Of a DNA stretch of 64,000 nt, positions 1 to 8,354 are shown piece after piece. Below the pieces are notes generated by a model. That model was not told the origin of the DNA. It saw nothing but the letters and a program-made list of their open reading frames with translations, and searched no databases. The stretch covers positions 57,488 to 121,487 of the forward strand of contig NZ_BAABBA010000014.1 in the NCBI RefSeq assembly GCF_039537705.1, written 5' to 3'. The position numbers and the translations under genes were made by a program. The DNA is from Georgenia daeguensis. Lineage in GTDB: Bacteria; Actinomycetota; Actinomycetes; Actinomycetales; Actinomycetaceae. Positions within the stretch are counted from its first letter, which is position 1. Every line of letters starts with the position of its first letter.

Positions 1-485
1 AGCCACTTCGTGCCCATCTTGACCTGCCCCCCGGTCCACTCCCAGGTGCTGCGGGGCCGGTCGAAGTAGAGCTCGACGCCGTTGCCCTCCGGGTCGGTGA
101 AGTAGAACGCCTCGGAGACGTCGTGATCGCCCGCACCCGCGTAGGTGCCCGGGGCCTTGACGGCCACGGAGGCGAGCGCGGCGGCGAGGGCGGCACGGGA
201 CTCGAAGAGGATCGCGGTGTGGAACAGGCCTGCGCTCCGGGGCGACCCCGGGGGCAGCGACGGGTCGTGGCGCAGGAGGAGGAGCTCGACGCCGTGACGC
301 CCGAGGACCACCTCGTTGCCCTCGGCGCGCATCACGTCCAGCAGGACGATGTCGCGGTAGTAGCGGGTCATGAGGTCCAGGTCCCCGACCAGCAGCGTCA
401 CGGCCCCCATCGAGGTCTCGGCGGGCAGGAGCTCCTCGGCTCGACGGCTCGGCGCGGGTGCGGTGTGGCTGGTGGTGGCGCTCAT
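1..485 (-). CDS. VOC/glyoxalase-fold dioxygenase-like protein, C-terminus cut by window edge
   Basis: The frame starts at ATG 485 and stays open for 161 codons to the window edge, so the 3' end is missing. A GAGGGG ribosome site lies five bases upstream of the ATG. The first beta-alpha unit of a VOC domain is visible near residues 25-50 (AVTLLVGDLDLMTRYYRDIV). The second half has LFHTAILFES and then YFTDPEGNGVELYFDRP, the usual end of a glyoxalase/bleomycin-resistance/extradiol dioxygenase module with its metal-ligand Glu. The family comprises metal-dependent isomerases, dioxygenases and drug-binding proteins; many annotated members of this size are CatE-like catechol-2,3-dioxygenases. The substrate cannot be told from this sequence. 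It is transcribed away from the tRNA gene next to it. Confidence 0.8.
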   Translation of the reverse strand, partial: MSATTSHTAPAPSRRAEELLPAETSMGAVTLLVGDLDLMTRYYRDIVLLDVMRAEGNEVVLGRHGVELLLLRHDPSLPPGSPRSAGLFHTAILFESRAALAAALASVAVKAPGTYAGAGDHDVSEAFYFTDPEGNGVELYFDRPRSTWEWTGGQVKMGTKW

Positions 486-674
486 GGGATTCCCCTCGGG
501 TCGGTGGGTGCTGCATCCACGGTACAAGTAGTTGATGCTTCAACTCAATAGGTGCCGCCTTTGTTCCCGCGTGAGCCGCGTCTCGTGCCGCTCGACCGCT
601 GGGCCCCACCCGCGGGACGACGACGTGCGCCCACAGGTGGCCGGACGCATATGCGCGCGCGACAGCTCTTCCGG

Positions 675-746
675 CCGGCGTAGCGCGACAGCGGTTCCTC
701 CCGGCGTAGCGCGACAGCGGTTCCTCCCGGCGTAGCGCGACAGCGG
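675..746. repeat. 26-bp tandem repeat, about 2.8 copies
   Basis: A unit beginning CCGGCGTAGCGCGACAGCGG and ending TTCCTC occurs at 675-700 and 701-726 without mismatch, and its first 20 bases recur at 727-746. It sits in the roughly 400-bp gene-free stretch between the VOC gene (ends 485) and tRNA-fMet. It is followed by a short run of CGACAG hexamers (about 745-765). I see no coding potential in this interval on either strand. Confidence 0.9.
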
Positions 747-771
747 CGACAGCGACAGCGACAGCGCCTCC

Positions 772-803
772 GGCACGACGGCACGACGGCACGACGGCAC
801 GAC
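772..803. repeat. 8-bp microsatellite GGCACGAC x4
   Basis: Four perfect copies of GGCACGAC run from 772 to 803, directly after the CGACAG hexamers. Together with the 26-bp array they make about 130 bp of simple-sequence DNA. Its position beside a tRNA gene is notable, but no integrase or att-like duplication of the tRNA end is visible. Confidence 0.9.
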
Positions 804-834
804 AACCTCGGGCAACGCCCGCGCTCCCGAGCAT

Positions 835-871
835 GACGAAGGCCCGCACGCTCTGCGTGCGGGCCTTCGTC
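835..871 (-). terminator. Hairpin downstream of tRNA-fMet
   Basis: A perfect 17-bp stem (835-851 with 855-871) closes a three-base loop. It begins 13 bases after the encoded CCA of the minus-strand tRNA. There is no U-tract, which is common in high-GC actinobacteria. It probably acts as the tRNA transcript terminator or processing boundary. Confidence 0.75.
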
Positions 872-884
872 GTCAACTACCTCG

Positions 885-961
885 TGGTAGCGGGGGCAGG
901 ATTTGAACCTGCGACCTCCGGGTTATGAGCCCGGCGAGCTACCGAGCTGCTCCACCCCGCG
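885..961 (-). tRNA. tRNA-fMet (CAU), initiator
   Basis: This is a 77-nt cloverleaf read on the minus strand, including an encoded 3' CCA (885-887). The acceptor starts CGCGGGG and its opposite strand is CCCCGCU, giving a C1:U72 non-Watson-Crick pair. The anticodon stem ends in three G:C pairs around the loop CUCAUAA. Both features mark bacterial initiator tRNA, and the C1:U72 form is the one I know from mycobacteria. The T-arm GCAGG-UUCAAAU-CCUGC is intact. Confidence 0.97.
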
Positions 962-1154
962 TCGGTATGTATAGGTTACGTCGCGGCGCACCGGAGGCGC
1001 AAACCGCCGGGGCGTGCCCTCCGTCACAGCGCCCGACGGGCGACAGCGAGCCCCGACGACGCAGGGCCCGCTGGCCTGAGGACCCGCGGCGACGAGAGGC
1101 CCCGTACCCCACCGCCGGTGTCCCGCACGGACGACGAAGCCATGTGCAACGACG

Positions 1155-1188
1155 ACGGGGGCCGCCCGCACCAGCGGACGGCCCCCGT
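1155..1188 (-). terminator. Hairpin after the UPF0182 gene
   Basis: A 10-bp perfect stem (1155-1164 with 1179-1188) is extended by three more pairs past one mismatch. It lies 14 bp beyond the stop codon of the minus-strand UPF0182 gene and before the tRNA gene. No clear U-run follows, so termination is inferred from position and stem strength. Confidence 0.7.
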
Positions 1189-1201
1189 TCGAGGTATCGG
1201 C

Positions 1202-4200
1202 TCAGCCCTCGGTGGGCTGCTCCGTGGCACCCTCCGTCGGAGCCTCGGTGGCGGCACCGTCCGGCGTCTCCCCCGCAGCCTTGGCAATCTCGTCCTCGGC
1301 GGCCAGCGCCTCCGAGATGGCGGTGCTCAGACGCTCCTGCGCCTCGCCGTACGCGGTCCAGTCACTCTCGGCCAGGGCGGCGTTGCTGTCGGCGAGCGCC
1401 TTCTGCGCGTCCGCCAGCGCCTCCGTCAGGCGCTCCTGCGCCGCCGCCGGCACCTCGGTCGTGCCCTCGGGCTCCTTCCCGCCGTCGGTCGGCTCTTCGC
1501 CGGGCTCGACGTCGGCGTCGCCGGCCTCGGCGCCGGAGTCGCCGCCGAACACCGCGTCCAGGGCCTCGTCGAGCGTGGAGGCGAAGCCGATCTCGTCGCC
1601 GAAGGAGACGAGCACCCGCTGCAGCAGCGGGTAGGAGGTGCCCGCCGCGGACTGGACGTAGACCGGCTGGACGTACAGCAGGCCGCCGCCGACCGGCAGC
1701 GTCAGCAGGTTGCCCAGCTGGACGTTCGAGTTGCCCTGCCGCAGCAGGTTCAGCTCGGAGGAGACGGCCGGGTTGGAGTTGAAGTTGTTCTGCACCTGGC
1801 CGGGACCGGGCACCGTGACGTCCGAGGGCAGCTCCAGCAGCCGCATCTTCCCGTACCCCTCGCGCACCTCTCCCGCCGTGTCGCCCGTCTCCGAGTCGAC
1901 CGCGAGGAACCCGGTGAGGATGTTGCGGTCGGTGTTACCACCGGGGATGAAGCTGGACGTGAGCGAGAACCGGGCGTCCTCCTGCCCGGGCATCTGCATG
2001 GTCAGGTAGAACGGCGGCTGCTGGACCCCGGTCGCGACCGTCGGGTCGGTCGGGATGTTCCAGAAGTTCGATCCGGAGTAGAAGGAGGACGCGTCGGTGA
2101 CGTGGTACTCCGTGAGCAGCGTGCGCTGGACCTTGAAGAGGTCCTCCGGGTAGCGCAGGTGGCTCATGAGGTCGCCGCTGATCTCCGACATCGGCGTGAT
2201 GTGCTCGGGGAAGATGTTCTCCCACGTCTGCAGGATGGGGTCCTGCTCGTCCCACTCGAAGAGCGTGACCTTTCCGTCGTAGGCGTTGACGACGGCCTTG
2301 ACCGAGTTACGGATGTAGTTCACCTGCTCGGGCAGGGCGCCGACCGTGACCGGCTGGCCGTTGGCGTCGACGACGGAGTCCGTCGTCGCCTCCTCGAGGG
2401 ACTCGCGAGCCGAGTACGGGTAGTCGTTCGTGGTGGTGTAGCCGTCCACGATCCAGACGAGGTCCTTGGGCGTCGACTCGTCGTCGTCCATGTCGACCAC
2501 TGCCGGGTAGGCACGGTTGTCGAGCGTGAGGTACGGGGCGACCTTGGCCACCCGCTGGTGCGGGTCACGGTCGAAGAGGATCTGGGACTCCTCCGTCACA
2601 CGGTCGGAGAAGAGGATCTGCATGTCGCCGAACTTCAGCGCGTAGAGCAGCTTCTGGAAGAAGTTGCCGACCGACGGGCCGCCGTCGCCGGAGTAGGTGT
2701 TGTTGACGGCACTGTTCTCGGCGTCGTCGTCGGGGTAGTCGAGCTCCCAGGGTTCGGTGCCCTCGGGGGCGCCGACGATGGAGTACTCGGGGCTGTTCTG
2801 GCCGAAGTAGACGCGCGGCTCGTAGTCGCCCAGGGCGCCCACGGACGGGATGCCCTGCTGGAAGAACGCGGGTCGGCCGTCGGCGCTGGTGGTGTTGCCG
2901 TAGGCGGCCACGACGCCGAAGCCGTGGGTGTAGACGGTGTGGTCGTTGATCCACGTGCGCTGGTCGGCACCGAGACCGTCCTGGTTGAGCTCGCGCACGG
3001 CGATGACGGTGTCCCGCTTCTCACCGTCGATGGTGTACCGGTCGACGGAGAGCGTCGTGGGGAACCCGTAGTACTGCCGGTTCTGCTGCAGCTGGTTGAA
3101 CGTCGGGGAGACGATGTTCGGGTCGAGCAGGCGGATGGAGGCGGTGGACTGGCTGTCCGCGCGCAGCTGGCCGGCCTCGGCCTCCGTGGTGGCCGAGTAC
3201 GTCTCCACCTCGACGTCGTCGAGACCGTAGGCCGCGAGCGTGGCGTCGATGTTGCGCTGGATGTACGGCCGCTCGACGGTCTGCGCGTTGGGCTCGACCT
3301 GGAAGCGCTGGATGACGGCCGGGTAAGCGGTGCCCACCACGAGGGCGGAGACGATCATGACCGCGATGCCGGCGACCGGGACGGTCCAGGAGCCGCGGAA
3401 CGCCGCCACGACGAAGAGGACGACGACGACGAGCGCGATGGCCGCGAGGATCGCCTTGGCGGGCAGGTTGGCGTTGATGTCCGTGTAGGAGGCGCCGGCG
3501 AAGCGGTCGTTCTCCCCCACGAGCATCGAGTAGCGGTCGAGCCAGTAGCTGACCGCGATGAGCAGCACGAAGACCGCTGCCAGCACGGACAGGTGCACCC
3601 GGGCGGCCGGCGAGACCTTCTGCTGACGGGGCGCCAGCGAGATGCCGCCGTAGAGGTAGTGGGTGATCAGCGCCGCGACGGCGGAGAGGAACACCACCGT
3701 CATGAGGAACGAGACGATCGCCCGCACCACCGGCAGCGTGAAGACGAAGAACGCGATGTCCATGTTGAACTGCGGGTCGGTCTCGCCGAAGCGCTCCTGG
3801 TTCAGGAGCGTGAGCACCGGACGCCACATGCCGCTCAGCGAGGAGCCGGCGAAGAGCCCGAGCACCACAGGCGCCCCGACCATGATCAGGCGGCGCAGCG
3901 GCTCGATGCTCTCGCGGTAGCGGTCGAGGTTGCGCTCCTCCGGCGTCGTCGGCGGGTAGACCTGCCGGCGCGCGTAGGCGAGGTGGAGGTTCAGCCAGAC
4001 GGCCCCGCCCATGACGACGAAGCCGATCGCGAAGAGGACGGCGCGGGTGACCCACTCACGCACCAGGACGTCGGTGAACCCCAGCTGGCTGTACCACTGC
4101 ACCTCGGTCCACACCTGGGCCATCGCCATGACCAGCGCCGCGAGGACGGCCAGGACGACGAGGGTGGGCACGAGGGCACCGCGGCGGCGAGGAGCCGGGG

Positions 4201-4237
4201 CGGGACCTGATGTACGTGGGGCGGATGCGAACGTCAC
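1202..4237 (-). CDS. UPF0182 family large membrane protein
   Basis: This 1011-residue protein belongs to the UPF0182 (COG1615) family of actinobacterial membrane proteins of unknown function. GTG 4237 is chosen because GAAGGTG precedes it and the product then begins just before the first membrane segment (ALVPTLVVLAVLAALVMAMA); the frame also stays open to 4309. About seven hydrophobic segments fill the first 330 residues (for example AVLFAIGFVVMGGAVWLNL, AAVFVLLIAVSYWL, AILAAIALVVVVLFVVAAF). A long soluble, probably extracytoplasmic region follows. The last 130 residues are acidic, Ala/Glu-rich and low in complexity. The gene sits next to the PDZ protease and zincin-like genes, matching the order Rv3193c-Rv3195 that I recall from M. 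tuberculosis. Its biochemical role is unknown. Confidence 0.92.
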   Translation of the reverse strand: MTFASAPRTSGPAPAPRRRGALVPTLVVLAVLAALVMAMAQVWTEVQWYSQLGFTDVLVREWVTRAVLFAIGFVVMGGAVWLNLHLAYARRQVYPPTTPEERNLDRYRESIEPLRRLIMVGAPVVLGLFAGSSLSGMWRPVLTLLNQERFGETDPQFNMDIAFFVFTLPVVRAIVSFLMTVVFLSAVAALITHYLYGGISLAPRQQKVSPAARVHLSVLAAVFVLLIAVSYWLDRYSMLVGENDRFAGASYTDINANLPAKAILAAIALVVVVLFVVAAFRGSWTVPVAGIAVMIVSALVVGTAYPAVIQRFQVEPNAQTVERPYIQRNIDATLAAYGLDDVEVETYSATTEAEAGQLRADSQSTASIRLLDPNIVSPTFNQLQQNRQYYGFPTTLSVDRYTIDGEKRDTVIAVRELNQDGLGADQRTWINDHTVYTHGFGVVAAYGNTTSADGRPAFFQQGIPSVGALGDYEPRVYFGQNSPEYSIVGAPEGTEPWELDYPDDDAENSAVNNTYSGDGGPSVGNFFQKLLYALKFGDMQILFSDRVTEESQILFDRDPHQRVAKVAPYLTLDNRAYPAVVDMDDDESTPKDLVWIVDGYTTTNDYPYSARESLEEATTDSVVDANGQPVTVGALPEQVNYIRNSVKAVVNAYDGKVTLFEWDEQDPILQTWENIFPEHITPMSEISGDLMSHLRYPEDLFKVQRTLLTEYHVTDASSFYSGSNFWNIPTDPTVATGVQQPPFYLTMQMPGQEDARFSLTSSFIPGGNTDRNILTGFLAVDSETGDTAGEVREGYGKMRLLELPSDVTVPGPGQVQNNFNSNPAVSSELNLLRQGNSNVQLGNLLTLPVGGGLLYVQPVYVQSAAGTSYPLLQRVLVSFGDEIGFASTLDEALDAVFGGDSGAEAGDADVEPGEEPTDGGKEPEGTTEVPAAAQERLTEALADAQKALADSNAALAESDWTAYGEAQERLSTAISEALAAEDEIAKAAGETPDGAATEAPTEGATEQPTEG

Positions 4238-4417
4238 TGAGCACCTTCGAGTCGTCGTGCAGCTGTCTTTCGTGGATTCGGTCCCAGGGGGTTCCACGTC
4301 CATCCGCACAACGCCCTGGCCTGCCCCAAGGTTCCCACAACCGCCCGCGGCGTGGGGAAACGGTCCGGCGACGATCCGGGTTTCCGCTCACCCGCGAGGC
4401 GGCGCCATGATGGAGGC

Positions 4418-4984
4418 ATGAGCGACGAGCAGCCCGCCCCCGACGGCCCCACCGCCCGCGAGCGCGCCCTGCGCCTGGCCGTGGACGACATCGAGCGGCA
4501 CGTCGCCTCGCTGGGGTGGGACGGGCCGGTGTTCGTCTTCGCCCTGGTCCGCACGGCCGGTGCGATCGCGGCGACGCCGTCGCTCGCGCAGGAGCTGCCG
4601 TCGGAGGCGGTCCTCGCCGCCCAGGACGACCCCGAGCACCTGACCAGCATCGAGCAGGATGGGTTGCCGGAGGCGTCGACGATCGAGGAGCTGCTCGGTC
4701 AGCTCGCCTGGCCCGAGGAGGTCGACGGCGCCGCGATCGTCGTCGAGCGGATGGTCGTCCCGCCGGAGGCGGAGCAGGGCATGCCCGAGGATCCGCAGGC
4801 CGCCGTGGATTACCTGATGGGTCACCCGGACCGACAGGACGTCCGGATGGCCGCAGGGGTGCTCCGCACCGGCGAGTCCTGGTGCGCGCTGCGCAGCCGC
4901 AGCCACGACTTCGACGACGCGGTCGCCGGCTCTCCCGACGCGGTGCCCGGGCTCGTGGAGGCGCTTCGCGCGACGCTGGCCTGA
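4418..4984 (+). CDS. PPA1309-family conserved protein
   Basis: This 188-residue acidic, soluble protein resembles the conserved actinobacterial PPA1309 family, which has no known function. Recognisable stretches are RALRLAVDDIERHVASLGWDGP near the N-terminus, LAQELPSEAVL, and the C-terminal DVRMAAGVLRTGESWCALR. There is no signal peptide or membrane segment. The start is uncertain: GGAGG lies only one base before ATG 4418, closer than normal, and an in-frame start exists at 4352. It is divergent from the UPF0182 gene and convergent with the PDZ protease gene. In other actinobacteria a gene of this family lies in the same neighbourhood, as far as I recall. Confidence 0.8.
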   Translation: MSDEQPAPDGPTARERALRLAVDDIERHVASLGWDGPVFVFALVRTAGAIAATPSLAQELPSEAVLAAQDDPEHLTSIEQDGLPEASTIEELLGQLAWPEEVDGAAIVVERMVVPPEAEQGMPEDPQAAVDYLMGHPDRQDVRMAAGVLRTGESWCALRSRSHDFDDAVAGSPDAVPGLVEALRATLA

Positions 4985-5053
4985 CAAGGCCGGTCCCGCC
5001 CGGCTCATGGGTGCGGTGGTCCGGTCCCGCGGTGCTCCGGTCCCGCGATTGCG

Positions 5054-6439
5054 TCAGCCGGCCTCGCAGCTCGGGAGCGACGCTCCGTCGCCGGAGCCGA
5101 TCGCCTCGACGGCGTCGCGGGCCTCCCCCAGGGTGCCGACCCGCACCACCTGCAGCCCGTCGGGCACGTGCCCGACCACCTCGCCGCAGTTCCCCTCCGG
5201 AGCGAGGAACCACTGGGCCCCGGCGCGGGTGGCGCCGGCCAGCTTCTGCCGGATCCCGCCGATGGCGCCGACCTCGCCGGCGAGGTTCATCGTCCCGGTG
5301 CCCGCGATCTTCTCCCCGCCGGTCATCTCACCGGGCGTCAGGCGGTCGATGATCCCCAGCGCGAACATCGTCCCAGCGCTCGGACCGCCGATGTTGTCGA
5401 TGTCGAAGTCGATGTCGACCGGGAGCTCGACCTGGGGGTCCAGCACCACCCCGAGGAGCGATCCCTGCTGCTCCCCGTCCGGAGCGGCGGTGGTTCCCGG
5501 GTGGTCCATGGTCGCCACCGCGAGATCCGTCGGGTCGCCGTCGCGCAGGACGCCGAGGGTCACCGGCGTGCCCGCCGCCGTGCGGGAGAGGACAGCGGCG
5601 AGGTCGGAGAACGCCTCCACCTCGGTGCGCTCCTCCCCCTCAGGCTGGATCGAGGTGATCACGTCCCCCTCCTCGACGACGCCCTCGGCGCCCGACCCGG
5701 GCGCGACGTCCCTGACGGTCAGGACCATGGGGACGTCGTACCCGAGCTCCTCGAGGGCGGCCACCGTGGCGTTGGTCTGCGAGGAGGCCATCTGCGCCGT
5801 CGACTGCTCGTCGATCTCCTCGCGCGTGGTGCCGTCCGGGAAGACCGCCTCCACCGGCAGCACCACCTCCTCCTCGTCCAGCCAGCCGGCGACGACGTCC
5901 GCGGCGGTGACGGGGTAGCCCGGTCCCCCGATGACCGAGACGGTGGTCAGCCGGAGCTCGCCCGACGTCGGGTACGTCTCGGCTCCGTCGATCTGGATGA
6001 GCGGTTCGCCGTCGGCCTCGCCGAGGGTGTTCACGGTCGGCCCGGGCCGCTGGACGGCGTAGGGCAGCGGGACGAGCATGATCACGAGCAGCAGCGCCGA
6101 GAGCAGGGCCCCCGAGACGACCATGGTGACCGCGCGGCGCGAGACGTACGGCTCGTCAGGGCCGGGGGCCTCGCCGGCTTCGCGCTCCCCGGTCGCCGCG
6201 TCGGCAGCGCCGTTCGTGCTCTCCGGCTCCGTCCCCGGAGCGGGGTGCGGCGCCGACGTGGCGCGCCAGCCGGGCCGGGTCGCCTCCGCCGTCGCGGGAT
6301 CCGCGCGCTCCGCCGTCGCGGGGTCCGCGTGCGTCGTCGTCCCGGGGTCCGCGGCCAGCGGGGCGCCCGCCGTCTCTGCGGGCGAGGGCGGGACGGGACG
6401 ACGGTCGTGACCGGTCCGGCCGGTGCCCTGCTCGCTCAC
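5054..6439 (-). CDS. PDZ domain/Lon-type S16 peptidase-like membrane protease
   Basis: The order of parts is that of the YlbL-like family. A disordered N-terminal tail of about 100 residues contains the repeat DPATAE. One membrane segment follows at about residues 103-125 from this start, then an extracytoplasmic region with a PDZ domain (VAPGSGAEGVVEEGDVITSI). A C-terminal Lon-type serine/lysine peptidase domain ends the protein. The catalytic Ser is in DIDNIGGPSAGTM and the Lys in GGIRQKLAGA. GTG 6439 is taken as the start; GTG 6457 is equally possible, and neither has a strong ribosome site. The family is a membrane-anchored protease implicated in envelope or divisome quality control; the substrate here is unknown. 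It is transcribed divergently from the zincin-like gene. Confidence 0.88.
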   Translation of the reverse strand: MSEQGTGRTGHDRRPVPPSPAETAGAPLAADPGTTTHADPATAERADPATAEATRPGWRATSAPHPAPGTEPESTNGAADAATGEREAGEAPGPDEPYVSRRAVTMVVSGALLSALLLVIMLVPLPYAVQRPGPTVNTLGEADGEPLIQIDGAETYPTSGELRLTTVSVIGGPGYPVTAADVVAGWLDEEEVVLPVEAVFPDGTTREEIDEQSTAQMASSQTNATVAALEELGYDVPMVLTVRDVAPGSGAEGVVEEGDVITSIQPEGEERTEVEAFSDLAAVLSRTAAGTPVTLGVLRDGDPTDLAVATMDHPGTTAAPDGEQQGSLLGVVLDPQVELPVDIDFDIDNIGGPSAGTMFALGIIDRLTPGEMTGGEKIAGTGTMNLAGEVGAIGGIRQKLAGATRAGAQWFLAPEGNCGEVVGHVPDGLQVVRVGTLGEARDAVEAIGSGDGASLPSCEAG

Positions 6440-6590
6440 CGGGTCATCATGCCGCACGAGGCTGGGTGTTCCCTGGGGCGTCCGGCATCGCTGCGCCCTC
6501 AGCGAACCACCGGGCGAGGAAGCCGCCCCACCGCTGCAGAGGCGCCTCGCGGCCGGTTACCGTGGAGGCCCGCCACCGTCAGGAGCTGTC

Positions 6591-8102
6591 ATGAGTCAGG
6601 ACCCCACCCGCCCCGAGGGCGGCGATCCCCACAGCTGGGAGGAGCTGCTCCGGTCGATGATGGGCCCCGCGGCCGCCGAGGAGGCGATGCGGGCGATGCG
6701 CGCGTCCGGACTGGACCCGGAGGCGATGTCCCAGGCGGCCGGGCTCCCGGCGGACCGCAACCAGCTGATGATGATGATCGGGCAGATGCAGCAGATGCTC
6801 GCCTCGGGCGGCGGCGACCCGGTCAACTGGCGCCTCGCCCACGACCTCGCCCGGCAGACCGCCCACGCCGGCGGCGATCCCTCCGTGAGCGCCGCCGAGG
6901 CCGAGCGTGTCCGTTCGGCGCTGTCGGTGGCCGACCTGTGGCTGGACACCGCCACGGAGCTCGGTCCCGCCGGCGGGCGTCAGGAGGCGTGGAGCCGGGC
7001 CGACTGGGTGGAGCGGACGCTGCCGACGTGGAAGCGGCTCTCGGAACCGATCGCCACGTCGGTCTCCCAGGCGCTCGTCGAGACCATCGAGGCCCAGGCG
7101 GAGCAGCTTCCGCCCGAGGTCCAGGCGATGGCGGCGCAGATGGGTCCGGTCCAGGGGATGCTGCGCCAGCTCGGCAGCGCGGTGTTCGGGATGCAGGTCG
7201 GGCAGGCCGTGGGCACCCTCGCCCGCGAGGCGTTCGGCACCGCCGACACCGGACTGCCCCTGGTGGAGGAGCCGACGGCGGCGCTCGTGCCCTCCAACGT
7301 CGCCGACTTCGCGGAAGGGCTGGACGCACCCGCGGAGGAGGTCCGGCTGTTCCTCGCCGTCCGCGAGGTCGCGCACGCGAGGCTCTTCGCCCACGTGCCG
7401 TGGCTGCGCGCGCACCTGCTCGGCATTGTCGAGTCCTACGCCCGCGAGATCACGATCGACACGGACGCGATGGAGGAGGCGGTCCGCGGGATCGACCCGA
7501 CCGACCCGGAGAAGCTGCGGGAGGCCTTCTCGGGCGGCGTTTTCGCTCTCGAGCAGTCCCCGGCGCAGCGTGCCGCTCTCGTGCGCCTGGAGACCGCGCT
7601 CGCGCTCGTCGAGGGCTGGGTGGAGGAGGTCACCGCGCAGGCGGTCGCACCGCACCTTCCCCACGCCGTGCCGCTGCGCGAGATGCTGCGGCGTCGCCGG
7701 GCGAGCGGCGGCCCGGCGGAGCAGACCTTCGCCACGCTCGTCGGGCTCGAGCTGCGTCCGCGCCGCCTGCGCGAGGCCTCCACCCTCTGGGCGACGCTAG
7801 GAGCGGAGCGGGGCACGGCCGAGCGCGACGCCCTGTGGTCGCACCCGGACCTGATGCCCACGCCGGAGGAGCTCGACGACCCGAGCGGTTTCGTCGCCGC
7901 CCGCCGGGCAGCCCGGGCGGCCGAGGAGGACGTCGACGCCGCCCTCGCGGCGATGCTCGACGGCACGCTCACCGCCGGGACGGACGGGGACGTGGATGAC
8001 CCGCTCGACCAGCCGGAGAGTGGCGCGGCGGGCACGGCGCCCGACGGCACCGGGCCCGACAGCGACGGCCCGGACGACACCGAAGACCGCCCCGGGCACT
8101 GA
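6591..8102 (+). CDS. DUF2342-type zinc-dependent hydrolase-like protein
   Basis: This 503-residue protein starts at ATG 6591 behind AGGAG. It matches the actinobacterial family annotated as zinc-dependent metalloprotease or coenzyme-F420-associated protein (DUF2342/TIGR03624). The key region is REVAHARLFAHVPWLRAHL at about residues 258-276, where H262 and H268 with nearby acids suggest a degenerate zincin site. The N-terminal region is Met/Gln-rich (QLMMMIGQMQQML). The C-terminal 60 residues are low complexity and Asp/Gly-rich. The stop codon lies inside the first copy of a 50-bp tandem repeat that continues downstream, so the tail may have been shaped by repeat slippage. Peptidase activity has not, to my knowledge, been shown for the family. 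Confidence 0.88.
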   Translation: MSQDPTRPEGGDPHSWEELLRSMMGPAAAEEAMRAMRASGLDPEAMSQAAGLPADRNQLMMMIGQMQQMLASGGGDPVNWRLAHDLARQTAHAGGDPSVSAAEAERVRSALSVADLWLDTATELGPAGGRQEAWSRADWVERTLPTWKRLSEPIATSVSQALVETIEAQAEQLPPEVQAMAAQMGPVQGMLRQLGSAVFGMQVGQAVGTLAREAFGTADTGLPLVEEPTAALVPSNVADFAEGLDAPAEEVRLFLAVREVAHARLFAHVPWLRAHLLGIVESYAREITIDTDAMEEAVRGIDPTDPEKLREAFSGGVFALEQSPAQRAALVRLETALALVEGWVEEVTAQAVAPHLPHAVPLREMLRRRRASGGPAEQTFATLVGLELRPRRLREASTLWATLGAERGTAERDALWSHPDLMPTPEELDDPSGFVAARRAARAAEEDVDAALAAMLDGTLTAGTDGDVDDPLDQPESGAAGTAPDGTGPDSDGPDDTEDRPGH

Positions 8103-8240
8103 GCCCGACGACGTCCCCGGACCACGCCGGAGACCGCCCCGGGCGCTAAGCCCGACGACGGCGGCCCGGACGCTCCGGAGACCGCTCGCCGGGCGCTAAG
8201 CCCGACGACGGCGGCCCGGACGCTCCGGAGACCGCTCGCC
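8094..8240. repeat. 50-bp tandem repeat overlapping a stop codon, about 3 copies
   Basis: Units 8141-8190 and 8191-8240 are the same, with period 50 and start GGGCGCTAAGCCCGACGACG. A diverged copy starts at about 8094, covers the last codons and stop of the zincin-like gene, and runs to about 8140. Each unit carries a GGGC/GCCC inverted repeat around CTAA. It fills most of the gap before the ThiF-like gene. Confidence 0.92.
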
Positions 8241-8354
8241 GGCGGTGAGCCAGCATCGGTGAGCGCCCCGCCACGAGGGCCCTGTGGATTCGCTCTGCGC
8301 GCATCCGGGAGCCCGTGCCACAGTCCGTCCCACCACGGACGAGACGGGGGCGAG

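Noticed and set aside
675..803. Possible CRISPR array
   Set aside because: Units are directly adjacent without unique spacers, and no cas genes are in the window. The same applies to the arrays at 8.1, 14.5 and 26.4 kb.
1118..4210. A 1030-codon plus-strand open frame antisense to the UPF0182 gene
   Set aside because: Its composition is Arg/Val/Glu/Gly-biased as expected for an antisense frame in high-GC DNA; it shows no domain, and the minus-strand frame is a recognised family.
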